Below are positions 8,453 through 17,233 of a stretch of 63,127 nt of DNA, in pieces. Positions within the stretch are counted from its first letter, which is position 1. Every line of letters starts with the position of its first letter. Made by a program: the position numbers and the translations under genes. Origin of the DNA: Bacteroidota bacterium (lineage in GTDB: Bacteria > Bacteroidota > Bacteroidia > JABEUT01); contig JABDCA010000015.1 in the NCBI GenBank assembly GCA_013288345.1, positions 1 to 63,127 of the forward strand. Direction: 5' to 3'. The notes beneath the pieces were generated by a model, which searched no databases, was not told the origin of the DNA, and was given only the letters and a program-made list of their open reading frames with translations.

Positions 8453-9880
8453 ATGAAGGTTTACCCTCATAGTTTTTTTATTGCATTGCTATTTTCTGTT
8501 TTTTATTCGCCTGCACATTCCCAAAATAAAGATTCGTTGGCAGGTAAAAAATTTGTTGTTTACGATATCTACATTGACGGCAATTTTAAAACAAAGACTT
8601 CCATCATTCGCCGTGAGCTTACTTTCCAAAAAGGCGACACGATACAAATGCGTGAGTGGGCCGAGATGGCAGTTCGTTCAAAAGATAACCTGAGAAATAC
8701 CGGCCTTTTCAATTTTGTCAGCGTTGATACTGTACACTTGTCTACGGGAGAAACAGGCGTAGCCATTGCAGTTGAAGAAAAATGGTATATATGGCCCAAC
8801 CCTATATTTCAGGTTGAAGAACGGAATTTTAACGTATGGTGGGAACAGGATCACCGTAGCCTTGATAAAGTAGATTATGGCCTTTCGCTTATCGATAACA
8901 ATACCCTCGGATTAAGACAGGTTTTAAGAGTAGGTTTTCAATTGGGCTATACACAGCAATTTGCAGTAAGTTATGCTATACCCTATATTGATAAGCACCA
9001 AAAAGGCGGATTGCAATTCTCAGCCACTTCATCGCAGAACAAAGAAATTCCTTACACTTCTGTAGGTGGCATACTTACTTTTTTAAGCACACCTGAAACT
9101 ACACTGAGGCAAGAATATACCGGAAGAATAGATTATACATATCGCCAGGGACTATACGATACACATTACCTTGAAGCAAATTTTCATTCGTGCAGTGTGG
9201 CCGATACTATTCTTAAACTAACTACTGATTATTTTTCTGGTAATGAAACGAGTACCAATTTCTTTGGGCTCAAATATTTCTTCCGTCGTGACCTGCGCGA
9301 CTATGCACCCTACCCGCTTTCGGGTTACTATATAGATTTTAGTATAAATGATTTTGGGCTTGGACTACTAAATAGTCATCCTTTCAACATAATCTATATA
9401 CAAACGTCGCTGCACAAATACTGGACAATCTCTAAAAACTTCTTTTATGCTGCAATGGTCGAAGGCAAGCTTTCGAATAATGCAGAGCAACCTTATTATA
9501 TACAGCGTGGCCTTGGCTACTCAAATGATTTTGTGCGTGGCTATGAAGATTATGTAGTAGATGGAAATGACTATGCACTGGTAAAGAACGAAATAAAATT
9601 CAGGTTCCTGAATGTGCCTGTACAAAACCTGCCACTGCTTGGGGTGCACCAATTCAACAAAGCATACTATGCACTCTACCTTACCCTTTATTCCGATTGG
9701 GGATATTTGACCTCGCCAACACCTTATGTAGTCAATAATTTTCTGGCTAATAAATCTCTTTGGGGTAATGGGGTTGGTATTGACTTAGTTGCTTACTACG
9801 ACCTTATATGGAGGTTTGAATATTCCTTTAACGGGCTAGGCCAAAACGGGTTCTTTCTGCACTTTCAGGCAGGTATGTAG
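8453..9880 (+). CDS. BamA/TamA-family (Omp85) outer-membrane protein with one POTRA domain
   Basis: A 475-residue exported protein. A signal peptide ends at about residue 23 (SPAHSQ). One POTRA-like domain spans about 30-112 (VVYDIYIDGNFKTKTSIIRRE, then RNTGLFNFVSVDT, then VAIAVEEKWYIWP). The rest reads as a beta-barrel with alternating aromatic strands, including the GYSNDFVRGYEDYVVDGNDY segment, where an Omp85 barrel carries its RGYE-type motif in loop L6. The single POTRA and small size argue against BamA itself. It could help insert outer-membrane proteins or lipids. It follows the CBS gene by 7 bases; a long hairpin repeat lies 21 bases past the stop. Confidence 0.82.
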   Translation: MKVYPHSFFIALLFSVFYSPAHSQNKDSLAGKKFVVYDIYIDGNFKTKTSIIRRELTFQKGDTIQMREWAEMAVRSKDNLRNTGLFNFVSVDTVHLSTGETGVAIAVEEKWYIWPNPIFQVEERNFNVWWEQDHRSLDKVDYGLSLIDNNTLGLRQVLRVGFQLGYTQQFAVSYAIPYIDKHQKGGLQFSATSSQNKEIPYTSVGGILTFLSTPETTLRQEYTGRIDYTYRQGLYDTHYLEANFHSCSVADTILKLTTDYFSGNETSTNFFGLKYFFRRDLRDYAPYPLSGYYIDFSINDFGLGLLNSHPFNIIYIQTSLHKYWTISKNFFYAAMVEGKLSNNAEQPYYIQRGLGYSNDFVRGYEDYVVDGNDYALVKNEIKFRFLNVPVQNLPLLGVHQFNKAYYALYLTLYSDWGYLTSPTPYVVNNFLANKSLWGNGVGIDLVAYYDLIWRFEYSFNGLGQNGFFLHFQAGM

Positions 9881-9901
9881 TTATTTCTTAAACTGCTTTT
9901 T

Positions 9902-9981
9902 TGCCACCAAAACACTAAAACACAAAATCCCACGAAACAATTTAGTGTGTATTTATTTGGTGTTTTAGTGTTTTGTTGGCA
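9902..9981. repeat. Long imperfect inverted repeat between genes
   Basis: Arms at 9902-9923 (tgccaccaaaacactaaaac and two more bases) and 9960-9981 are 22 bases each with one mismatch, around a 36-base loop. Inside the loop, ATTTAGTGTG (9940-9949) can also pair with part of the left arm, so two alternative folds exist. It fills the gap between the Omp85 gene and the GH92 gene and could stop transcription, although no T-run follows directly. The wording of the arms resembles a dispersed intergenic repeat known to me from environmental Bacteroidota, which cannot be tested here. Confidence 0.7.
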
Positions 9982-10034
9982 AGTTTTTCTTTGCAATTAT
10001 ATTCTTGTACTTTCGCTCTTGTAATTATTTAGCA

Positions 10035-12995
10035 ATGCAAAAGATATTCAGCAGGCTTTTATTTATTCTCTGCATTTCATTTTCTCTTTCCGTTTATGCG
10101 CAGCAAAAAAATCTGGTGCCTTATGTAAACCCGTTTATTGGCACAGGTGGCCACGCGCATACATTTCCTGGTGCCTGTTACCCATTTGGCATGATGCAAC
10201 TAAGTCCCGACACTCGCCTTACAGGTTGGGACGGCTGCTCGGGCTATTATTATGCCGATACTGTTATTTATGGTTTTACACACACACACTTAAGCGGTAC
10301 CGGCTGCTCTGATTATGGTGATATTTTGTTGATGCCTGTACCTATAGCACCTGCAAAAGTTGAAGGTAACATAGATAAAATTGTTAATTATTCGTCGCCG
10401 TTTTCTCATTCACAAGAAAAAGCTTCTCCAGGTTATTATTCCGTGCTATTAAAAAACGGAAATATAAAAGCAGAGTTAACGGTTGGAGAAAGATCAGGAA
10501 TACACAGATACATTTATAAAAGAGACGGTGAATACATGATTGTTTTGGATTTGAAACATAGAGACGAAGTATTAAGTTCAGAATTTAAATGGGTAAGTGA
10601 TACAGAAGTTTGTGGTTATCGTGAATCAAAAGCATGGGCAAGAGATCAGTGGGTTTATTTTGATATTAGATTCTCTAAACCAAGTATAAATACAATGTTA
10701 TTTAGAAATGATTCCTTAATTTCTTTCCAAAAAGATATTAAATCAAAGAACACTAAAGCCATATTTAGTTTTCTTCCAACTGATACCATCCTTGTCAAAA
10801 TTGGCATTTCCGCGGTAAGCATAGAAAATGCAAAAGAAAACTTAGTACATGATATACCTGCATGGGATTTTGATGGCACTTTGAAAAAAACACAAAAAGC
10901 ATGGAATGATTATTTGAACAAAATAGAAGTTACGTCTAAAAACGATAGTCTGCTGACTACATTTTATACTGCGCTCTATCATACTGCCATACACCCAAGT
11001 TTGTATACCGATGTTAATGGGCAATATAGAGGGCGCGATATGAAAACACATGTTGCAAAAGATTTTTCCATGTACACTGTCTTTTCTATATGGGATACGT
11101 ACAGGGGATTGCACCCACTCTATACTATTATAGATTCAAGCCTGGACAGGCAATTTATACAAACCTTTTTAAAGCAATATGAGCAGGGTGGAATGCTACC
11201 TGTGTGGGAACTTTCTGCTAACGAAACGAATTGCATGATAGGGTACCATTCTGTTTCAATAATTGAAGATGCTTACCAGAAAGGGATTCGTGGATTTGAT
11301 GCCGATGAAGCATTAAAGGCAATGGAACACAGCGCAGACGACTATGAGCGAGCAAAAGGCATAATGAGTCAGTATGGATATATGCCCGCAGATAAAAGCA
11401 GTGAGTCGGTTTCGCAAACATTGGAATGTGCTTATGATGACTGGTGTATTGCACAACTGGCAAAATCGTTAGGAGCCACTGAACAATACTATAAATATAT
11501 TGCCTTGGCACAGAGCTATAAGAATGTATATAACCCCAATAATGGCTTTATGCAAGGGCGTTCAAATGGGGCATTTGTAACACCGTTCGATCCGAAATCG
11601 GTTAGCTTTAATTATACCGAAGCCAATGCATGGCAGTATAATTTTTATGTACCGCAAGATATGAATGGCTTTATTGAGCTGCATGGAGGAAAGGAAAATT
11701 TAGCAAAGAAGCTTGATACTTTATTTACTACCTCATCATTAACTACAGGTAGAACACAACCTGATATAACAGGAATGCTGGGGCAATATGCACAAGGCAA
11801 CGAGCCTAGCCACCACATTGCATTTTTATATAACTATGTTGGTCAGCCCTGGAAGACAGCAAAATACATACACCAGCTTGAAAAATTCTACACCAACGCA
11901 CCCGATGGTATTTGTGGCAACGACGATTGCGGAGAGCTATCAGCCTGGTATGTAATGAGTGCTATTGGCATGTATCAGGTTTGTCCCGGAGATGGGCAAT
12001 TTGAGTTGACATCCCCAATATTCGATACCGTAAAAATACATTTAGAGAGCGGCAAAACATTTACTATTAGTTCTGAAAAAGACATGGTTGGCGATGATTG
12101 TATAGAAACTGCCACACTAAATGGGAAAGACTATAAGAATTCTTTTTTGCGATACACTGATTTGATGAATGGAGGAAAGCTCAATTATACTTTCACAAAG
12201 ACAAACATGTTATCGGATTGGGGAACAGGGAATAATGTGCCGGCAAGCAGTATAAATGAACAGAAAATATTAACAGCACCTTATATTGAAAATGGAGCTA
12301 CTACATTTATAGATTCTGCTCTGGTCAGTCTAAAAACATTGTCCCTAAATGATACTATCTATTATGAAATTTATAGCAAATATCCCCCGGAAGTAGGCAA
12401 TATAGCTCTGTCGGAAAAAAAATATACAAAACCATTTTATATTTTTAGATCAGAGTGTGTGGCTGGTTGGTCAAGAAGAAATGGAAATAGAAGCGTAGAT
12501 GTAGAATCCTGTTTCACAAAAATACCCAAAGGAAGAAAAATAAAAATTACCTCAAGGGTCAACTCTCAATATACAGCCGGTGGGCCAAATGCTTTAATAG
12601 ATTTTCAACATGGTAGTACCGATTTTAGAGTTGGCAAATGGCAGGGTTACCAATACACTAATTTTGAAGCAGTAGTTGATTTAGGAAAAGTAGAAGATAT
12701 CAAAAATGTAAGCGCAGAGTTTTTGCAGGATGCTTTGAGTTATATCTACATGCCTACTTATGTCGATTTCTCTGTATCCACAGATAGCATACATTATACA
12801 CCTGTTGCACATATCAAGAATACTGTTGCAGATACAGTAACAGACCCTACTATTAAAACAATGGGGAAAGATATTGCTCCTCAAAAAGCACGCTACATAA
12901 AAGTATTTGCCAAAAACTACGGCAAGTTGCCTCCATGGCACCCAGGCTATGGTGATGAGGCCTTTATTTTTATTGATGAAATCGAGGTGAGATAG
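10035..12995 (+). CDS. GH92 family alpha-mannosidase, secreted, with C-terminal beta-sandwich domains
   Basis: Exo-alpha-mannosidase of glycoside hydrolase family 92 (calcium-dependent, inverting), 986 residues. ATG 10035 is preferred over the upstream TTG at 10005 because it begins a clean signal peptide (MQKIFSRLLFILCISF, cleaved near VYAQ). Family motifs: VNPFIGTGGHAHTFPGA, GFTHTHLSGTGCSDYGD, the GNEPSHHIAFLYNY segment, and GNDDCGELSAWYVMSA, in which Glu634 matches the GH92 catalytic acid. After about residue 740 there is a chitobiase-C-like piece and then an F5/8-type C discoidin-like domain (about 840-986). It probably trims mannose from glycoproteins in the periplasm or outside. Bases about 10440-10920 are far more AT-rich than the flanks. 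Confidence 0.93.
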   Translation: MQKIFSRLLFILCISFSLSVYAQQKNLVPYVNPFIGTGGHAHTFPGACYPFGMMQLSPDTRLTGWDGCSGYYYADTVIYGFTHTHLSGTGCSDYGDILLMPVPIAPAKVEGNIDKIVNYSSPFSHSQEKASPGYYSVLLKNGNIKAELTVGERSGIHRYIYKRDGEYMIVLDLKHRDEVLSSEFKWVSDTEVCGYRESKAWARDQWVYFDIRFSKPSINTMLFRNDSLISFQKDIKSKNTKAIFSFLPTDTILVKIGISAVSIENAKENLVHDIPAWDFDGTLKKTQKAWNDYLNKIEVTSKNDSLLTTFYTALYHTAIHPSLYTDVNGQYRGRDMKTHVAKDFSMYTVFSIWDTYRGLHPLYTIIDSSLDRQFIQTFLKQYEQGGMLPVWELSANETNCMIGYHSVSIIEDAYQKGIRGFDADEALKAMEHSADDYERAKGIMSQYGYMPADKSSESVSQTLECAYDDWCIAQLAKSLGATEQYYKYIALAQSYKNVYNPNNGFMQGRSNGAFVTPFDPKSVSFNYTEANAWQYNFYVPQDMNGFIELHGGKENLAKKLDTLFTTSSLTTGRTQPDITGMLGQYAQGNEPSHHIAFLYNYVGQPWKTAKYIHQLEKFYTNAPDGICGNDDCGELSAWYVMSAIGMYQVCPGDGQFELTSPIFDTVKIHLESGKTFTISSEKDMVGDDCIETATLNGKDYKNSFLRYTDLMNGGKLNYTFTKTNMLSDWGTGNNVPASSINEQKILTAPYIENGATTFIDSALVSLKTLSLNDTIYYEIYSKYPPEVGNIALSEKKYTKPFYIFRSECVAGWSRRNGNRSVDVESCFTKIPKGRKIKITSRVNSQYTAGGPNALIDFQHGSTDFRVGKWQGYQYTNFEAVVDLGKVEDIKNVSAEFLQDALSYIYMPTYVDFSVSTDSIHYTPVAHIKNTVADTVTDPTIKTMGKDIAPQKARYIKVFAKNYGKLPPWHPGYGDEAFIFIDEIEVR

Positions 12996-13075
12996 AACAC
13001 AGATAACACTGATGTGACAGATACTCACAGATTATTCCGTGTTAATCTGCATAATCTGTTCTATCCGTGTTCTAT
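12992..13075. repeat. Long hairpin repeat between convergent genes
   Basis: The outer arms ATAGAACACAGATA (12992-13005) and TATCCGTGTTCTAT (13062-13075) are complementary with one mismatch. Inside, ACAGAT pairs with ATCTGT and CAGATT with AATCTG, so most of the 84 bases fold into one branched hairpin. It starts at the GH92 stop codon and ends just before the holA stop, filling the whole gap, so it could act as a two-way terminator. The repeated units ACACAGAT/ACACGGAT resemble a dispersed intergenic repeat. Confidence 0.7.
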
Positions 13076-13079
13076 TGTA

Positions 13080-14156
13080 TTAAGATGGGAATAACTGATT
13101 GTGCAAAGAGCTTTGCGACACCTTATCTACATACATTATCTTTAAAATAAACTCCCTATAGAGTTCTTCTTCGCTGGTGGTAGCGCTTCCTACGCCCTTC
13201 GATTTCAGATCGTACTCGCGCAGAATATGGAATATCTTTTGCAGCGATGCTGGCCCGTATGCTTTAGCAGCTTTTTCATAATCGCCCACAAAATAAGGTG
13301 ATACACCCAATTTGGCTGCCACATTATTCCGCGATTTATCTTTAAGTGAATGCAATATAAACAGCTTGCTGTAATAATTATAGAGCGATACCACACTCAT
13401 TACAAATGGATTGTCCTTGGTGTTCGATGCAAAGTAATCAACGATCTTAAGCGCCTTACCCATATCACGATTGCCAAGGGCAGTCTGCAATTCGAATATG
13501 TTATAGTCTTTGCTTATACCAATGTTCGATTCAATATCGGTAACGGTTATTTCGGCAGGTGGCTTAAGGTTTATCATCAACTTGCCCAGCTCATTGGCAA
13601 TTTTACTCAGGTCACTGCCCAAATATTCTGCCAGCAATGCAACTGCCTTTGGACCAATAACGTATCCTTTGTCTTTAATATGGCTTTCTATCCAGCCGGG
13701 TATCTGCCTGTCATACAACTTAGCCGAATCAAAAAATACAGCGCTCTTCGATATTTTTTTAGCCGCCGAAGTACGCATGTCAAGCTTCTTATACTTGTAG
13801 CAAAAAACGAGTATAGTCGATTTTTGTGGCTTTTCAAGATAGGTCATTAGCAAGTTCTTATCCTCACCACCACCTGTAAATAAATCGCGCATTTCTTGCG
13901 CCTCTTTTACAATTACCACCTGGTAATTCGACATCATGGGAAAGCGGTAAGCAGCATCTAATACCGTTGCAATACTGTTCTCCCGGCCATAAAATATCAT
14001 CTGGTTAAACTCCCTTTCTCCTTCATCCAATACATTTTTCTCTACAAAGTGACTAAGCATGTCAATGTAATAGGGTTCTTCGCCACAGAAAAAGTAAACC
14101 GGGTGGTAAAGCTTCTTCTCTAAGTCAGTAAGTATTTCTTTGTAGGATGCAGCCAT
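13080..14156 (-). CDS. holA: DNA polymerase III, delta subunit
   Basis: Clamp-loader delta subunit, 358 residues, close to the family length; it opens the beta sliding clamp for loading onto DNA. Family features: N-terminal HPVYFFCGEEPYYID at the Walker-A-like position, the YQVVIVKEAQEMRDL strand-helix near residue 78, and the helical collar domain after residue 215 (FELQTALGNRDMGKALKIVD). It is convergent with GH92 and divergent from the HsdR_N-type gene; a TAAATTTG -7 box lies 11-18 bases upstream of the start. Essential housekeeping gene. Confidence 0.93.
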   Translation of the reverse strand: MAASYKEILTDLEKKLYHPVYFFCGEEPYYIDMLSHFVEKNVLDEGEREFNQMIFYGRENSIATVLDAAYRFPMMSNYQVVIVKEAQEMRDLFTGGGEDKNLLMTYLEKPQKSTILVFCYKYKKLDMRTSAAKKISKSAVFFDSAKLYDRQIPGWIESHIKDKGYVIGPKAVALLAEYLGSDLSKIANELGKLMINLKPPAEITVTDIESNIGISKDYNIFELQTALGNRDMGKALKIVDYFASNTKDNPFVMSVVSLYNYYSKLFILHSLKDKSRNNVAAKLGVSPYFVGDYEKAAKAYGPASLQKIFHILREYDLKSKGVGSATTSEEELYREFILKIMYVDKVSQSSLHNQLFPS

Positions 14157-14166
14157 AATTCTTTCC

Positions 14167-14200
14167 CAAATTTATACTTTCCGTTCTATTCCTAACTTTG
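14167..14200. promoter_or_regulatory. Divergent promoter region between holA and the HsdR_N gene
   Basis: Minus-strand TAAATTTG at 14167-14174 and plus-strand TAACTTTG at 14193-14200 both match the TAnnTTTG -7 box. The plus box contains the TTG at 14198, so that TTG is a promoter base rather than a start; the ATG at 14216 is preferred. Neither box has a clear -33 partner. Confidence 0.5.
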
Positions 14201-14215
14201 CCGATATATATTTAT

Positions 14216-14686
14216 ATGAACAACCCTGTCGGATATCCTCAACTTACCTTCCCCGCCCATGATTTTCGCATGGTTGAGGAGGATGGGCAGCACAAAATAT
14301 TCGACCCGGTACGCAAAAAAATGGTTGTTTTAACACCCGAAGAATGGGTTAGGCAACATGTTATTGGATACCTGCACAAAGAAAAGGGCTATCCTTTAAG
14401 TTTATTGAAGGTGGAAAAGGAATTTATCTACAACAAACTAAGCAAACGAGCCGATATAGTAGCCTGCAGCAATAGTGGTGCCCCTATATTACTGGTAGAA
14501 TGCAAAAGTCATGAAGTACCTATCACTCAAGAAGTATTTGACCAGATAGTACGCTACAACCTGGTTATGCAGGTAAAAATATTATTGGTTACCAACGGTA
14601 TCAATATTTATTGCTGCTCTTTGGAAGGTGGAGAATATAAAGCGTTGGCTACCATACCTTTGTACAAAGAACTTACCGCTGAATGA
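14216..14686 (+). CDS. HsdR N-terminal-like (HSDR_N_2) nuclease-fold protein
   Basis: A 156-residue protein made of one domain of the type I restriction enzyme R N-terminal group. The pattern EKEFIYNKLSKRADIVAC followed by ILLVECKSH gives the PD-(D/E)xK order: Asp in RADIV, then E-x-K in VECKS. Despite the name this is not a restriction system; no HsdM, HsdS or helicase part is present, and stand-alone copies are common in Bacteroidota. The start ATG 14216 lies 15 bases after a TAACTTTG box. The stop overlaps the start of the cysteine desulfurase by 4 bases (ATGA), suggesting coupled translation. Function unknown; nucleic-acid cleavage is only a fold-based guess. Confidence 0.82.
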   Translation: MNNPVGYPQLTFPAHDFRMVEEDGQHKIFDPVRKKMVVLTPEEWVRQHVIGYLHKEKGYPLSLLKVEKEFIYNKLSKRADIVACSNSGAPILLVECKSHEVPITQEVFDQIVRYNLVMQVKILLVTNGINIYCCSLEGGEYKALATIPLYKELTAE

Positions 14687-15834
14687 GCGACAAGCTTATA
14701 TACCTCGACTATAACGCCACTACCCCGGTAGACAAACGCGTGCTGGACACTATGCTGCCTTATTTCTCTGAAAAATTTGGTAATGCAGCAAGCCATACAC
14801 ATGCAGCAGGTTGGTCAGCCAACAGGGCTGTTGAAACTGCAAGGGAACAGGTAAGCAGGCTTATTGATTGTGACGCGCAGGAAATAATTTTTACATCGGG
14901 TGCAACCGAAGCAATTAACCTTGCCATAAAAGGTGTATTTGAGGCTTATGCTGCAAAAGGCAAACACATTATAACATACGCAACCGAACACAAAGCAGTA
15001 CTCGATACCTGCAAATATTTAGAAACATTTGGGGCAGAAGTAGATTACCTACCGGTTGATAGTGAAGGCCTGCCTGATCTGCCATTGCTTGCAAAAACCA
15101 TTCGTGAAGACACTGTACTGGTATGCGCCATGTATGCCAATAACGAAACGGGTGTTGTTTTCCCGATTAAAAAAATTGCTGAATTGGCCCATGAAAAAAA
15201 GAGCATTTTATTTTGCGATGCAACCCAGGCAGTTGGTAAAGTAATGATGGATGTACAAGACGAGGGAATTGATTTGATGTGTTTATCAGCCCACAAAATA
15301 TACGGACCAAAAGGAGTTGGAGCACTTTATGTGCGAAGGAAGAATCCGCGAGTTACATTGCTGCCACAAATGCATGGTGGCGGGCACGAAAGAGGATTAC
15401 GCTCAGGTACACTTAATGTAACAGGAATTGTGGGGCTTGGCCAAGCTTGCGCTATTGCAGGTGATGAAATGTGGGATGATGGCGACAGACTTTCGAGATT
15501 GAGAACACTATTGGAACAAAGCCTGCTTGATTTGGGAAATGCATTTGTTAACGGTAGCCAAAAACAGCGCTTACCGCATGTTACCAATATGGCCTTTGCG
15601 GGCATTAAAGCCGATAAACTGATTGCACTTTTACCGCATATTGCTTTAGCAATGGGTTCAGCTTGCACATCAGCATTGCCGGAACCATCACATGTATTAA
15701 AAGCGATGGGCAGGGAACAGTATGCCAATTCATCAGTTCGTTTCAGCCTCGGGAGATTTACCACACAACAAGAAATTGAAACTGTAATAAAAGAGGTAGG
15801 CGAAGCGGTTCTGAAATTACGGAGCGAGAATTAA
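14683..15834 (+). CDS. Cysteine desulfurase (IscS/NifS class V aminotransferase)
   Basis: PLP enzyme of 383 residues that takes sulfur from cysteine as an enzyme persulfide for Fe-S clusters, tRNA thiolation or other uses. Motifs: YLDYNATTPVD at the N-terminus, TSGATEAIN, TEHKAVLDTC (His stacking on PLP), the Schiff-base Lys205 in SAHKIYGPKG, RSGTLNV, and the catalytic Cys328 in GSACTSALPEPSHVL. The short loop around the Cys fits the IscS/NifS rather than the SufS group. No IscU, SufB or Fe-S scaffold is adjacent. It is coupled to the HsdR_N-like gene (4-base overlap). Its TAA stop overlaps the stop of the convergent MFS gene inside TTAA. Confidence 0.92.
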   Translation: MSDKLIYLDYNATTPVDKRVLDTMLPYFSEKFGNAASHTHAAGWSANRAVETAREQVSRLIDCDAQEIIFTSGATEAINLAIKGVFEAYAAKGKHIITYATEHKAVLDTCKYLETFGAEVDYLPVDSEGLPDLPLLAKTIREDTVLVCAMYANNETGVVFPIKKIAELAHEKKSILFCDATQAVGKVMMDVQDEGIDLMCLSAHKIYGPKGVGALYVRRKNPRVTLLPQMHGGGHERGLRSGTLNVTGIVGLGQACAIAGDEMWDDGDRLSRLRTLLEQSLLDLGNAFVNGSQKQRLPHVTNMAFAGIKADKLIALLPHIALAMGSACTSALPEPSHVLKAMGREQYANSSVRFSLGRFTTQQEIETVIKEVGEAVLKLRSEN

Positions 15835-17111
15835 ACGTCTTTGCCCTTCAAGGCACCCATTACTAATACAGTAGCCAGTATCATTAATAAAGCGCCCATA
15901 ATAAACGGTGCACCCGGGAAATACAATGGGCCGCCTACACGGGTAAAAAAACTAAGCAGACTTGTCATTAACAGTGGCCCGATGATATTTGTAAGACTCA
16001 CTAATCCAGTAAGTCCGCCCTGCACTTCGCCTTGTGCATTGGCCGGCACCTGGTTCGACATAATACCTTGCAATGCAGGTCCCGTAATTCCACCTAAGCA
16101 ATACGGAATTAAAAACACAAACATCATCCAGGTTTGTGTAGCAAAACCAAATAGTATTAAACCGATGGTATATAAAATAAAACCTATATAAACAGATTTC
16201 TTTTGCCCTATTTTAGGAATAATAACACGTATAAGTCCACCTTGTACAGCACCCACAGCAAAGCCCACAGCAGCTAAAGAGTACCCTACCATTTTCTGAT
16301 CCCAGCTAAATTTTATCATAGTATAAAAACTCCATGTAGACTGAACCGCATGAGCAGCCAGATAAATAAGAAAGATGGAACCCACCATGCTCAACACGAT
16401 AGGATATTTTTTTAATTGCTTTACCGAGCCAATCGGGTTGGCACGCTTCCATTCAAACTTACGCCTGTTTTCAGGCTTTAGTGATTCAGGCACGACAAAA
16501 TAGCCATAAAGGCAATTCATTAAACTAATGAATGCAGCAGCTAAAAATGGCAAGCGCGTATCTATTGCTTTAAGTAATGCATTATCTGGGGCCAGCGTTC
16601 CGGTCAATCCCAATGCCAGTTTATGCCCTACATCGCCCAAAATACCACCAAGCGCAGGGCCAAGTATAAATCCTGCTCCAAATGCCACTCCAATCATTCC
16701 AAAATTTTGTGCACGCTTTTCAGGCGGACTTATATCAGCTATGTATGCAGATGCGGTTGTGAAGCTTGCACCCGTAATACCGGCAATAATACGTGTAACA
16801 AAAAGCCATACTATGGTTGGTGCAAATGCCTGTGCAATATAATCAAGCCCAAAGCCAAAAAGAGAGAAAAGCAGTACAGGTCTTCTGCCATAACGATCGC
16901 TCAAACCACCCAATACAGGCGAGAAAAGAAATTGCATAGCTGCAAAAGTAAACACCAAAAAACCGCTGTATTGCGAAGCTTCACTAAGTGTGCAATGCTG
17001 CATACCTGCTATAAGGTTAGGGAATACAGGAATGATTATTCCTAAACTCATTACATCTAATAAAAGAGTAATGAATATAAATCCGAGCGCTTTATTTTTG
17101 GGTTCAGCCAT
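15831..17111 (-). CDS. MFS efflux transporter, TetA-like group (TCR/Tet)
   Basis: Major facilitator with about 12 membrane helices, 426 residues from the ATG at 17111 (MAEPKNKALGFIFITLLLDV); an upstream ATG at 17183 would add 24 residues that do not look like part of the family. Drug:H+ antiporter marks include LLLDVMSLGIIIPVFP in helix 1, the GGLSDRYGRRPVLL loop 2-3 motif, and GITGASFTTASAYIAD in helix 5 (motif C region). Similarity is to class A tetracycline exporters, but many relatives have other or unknown substrates, so no resistance is claimed. Its stop shares TTAA with the convergent cysteine desulfurase. Confidence 0.85.
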   Translation of the reverse strand: MAEPKNKALGFIFITLLLDVMSLGIIIPVFPNLIAGMQHCTLSEASQYSGFLVFTFAAMQFLFSPVLGGLSDRYGRRPVLLFSLFGFGLDYIAQAFAPTIVWLFVTRIIAGITGASFTTASAYIADISPPEKRAQNFGMIGVAFGAGFILGPALGGILGDVGHKLALGLTGTLAPDNALLKAIDTRLPFLAAAFISLMNCLYGYFVVPESLKPENRRKFEWKRANPIGSVKQLKKYPIVLSMVGSIFLIYLAAHAVQSTWSFYTMIKFSWDQKMVGYSLAAVGFAVGAVQGGLIRVIIPKIGQKKSVYIGFILYTIGLILFGFATQTWMMFVFLIPYCLGGITGPALQGIMSNQVPANAQGEVQGGLTGLVSLTNIIGPLLMTSLLSFFTRVGGPLYFPGAPFIMGALLMILATVLVMGALKGKDV

Positions 17112-17233
17112 TTTTTTTAAATCTGTGCTAAAAATAAATGTTTTAAACATATCACAGGTTATATCTATGTTATTCCAATTCAATTACCGGAAATGAAAAA
17201 CCATATTTTAGCTTTATACTATTTAATCTTTAA

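Noticed and set aside
8453..9880. BamA itself
   Set aside because: Only one POTRA-like domain and 475 residues; BamA has five POTRA domains and is far longer.
14216..14686. Type I restriction-modification locus
   Set aside because: Only the small HsdR_N-like domain is present; no methylase, specificity subunit or helicase lies nearby.
15831..17111. Tetracycline resistance gene
   Set aside because: The family match is to the broad TetA-like drug:H+ antiporters; nothing in the sequence fixes tetracycline as substrate and the setting is chromosomal.
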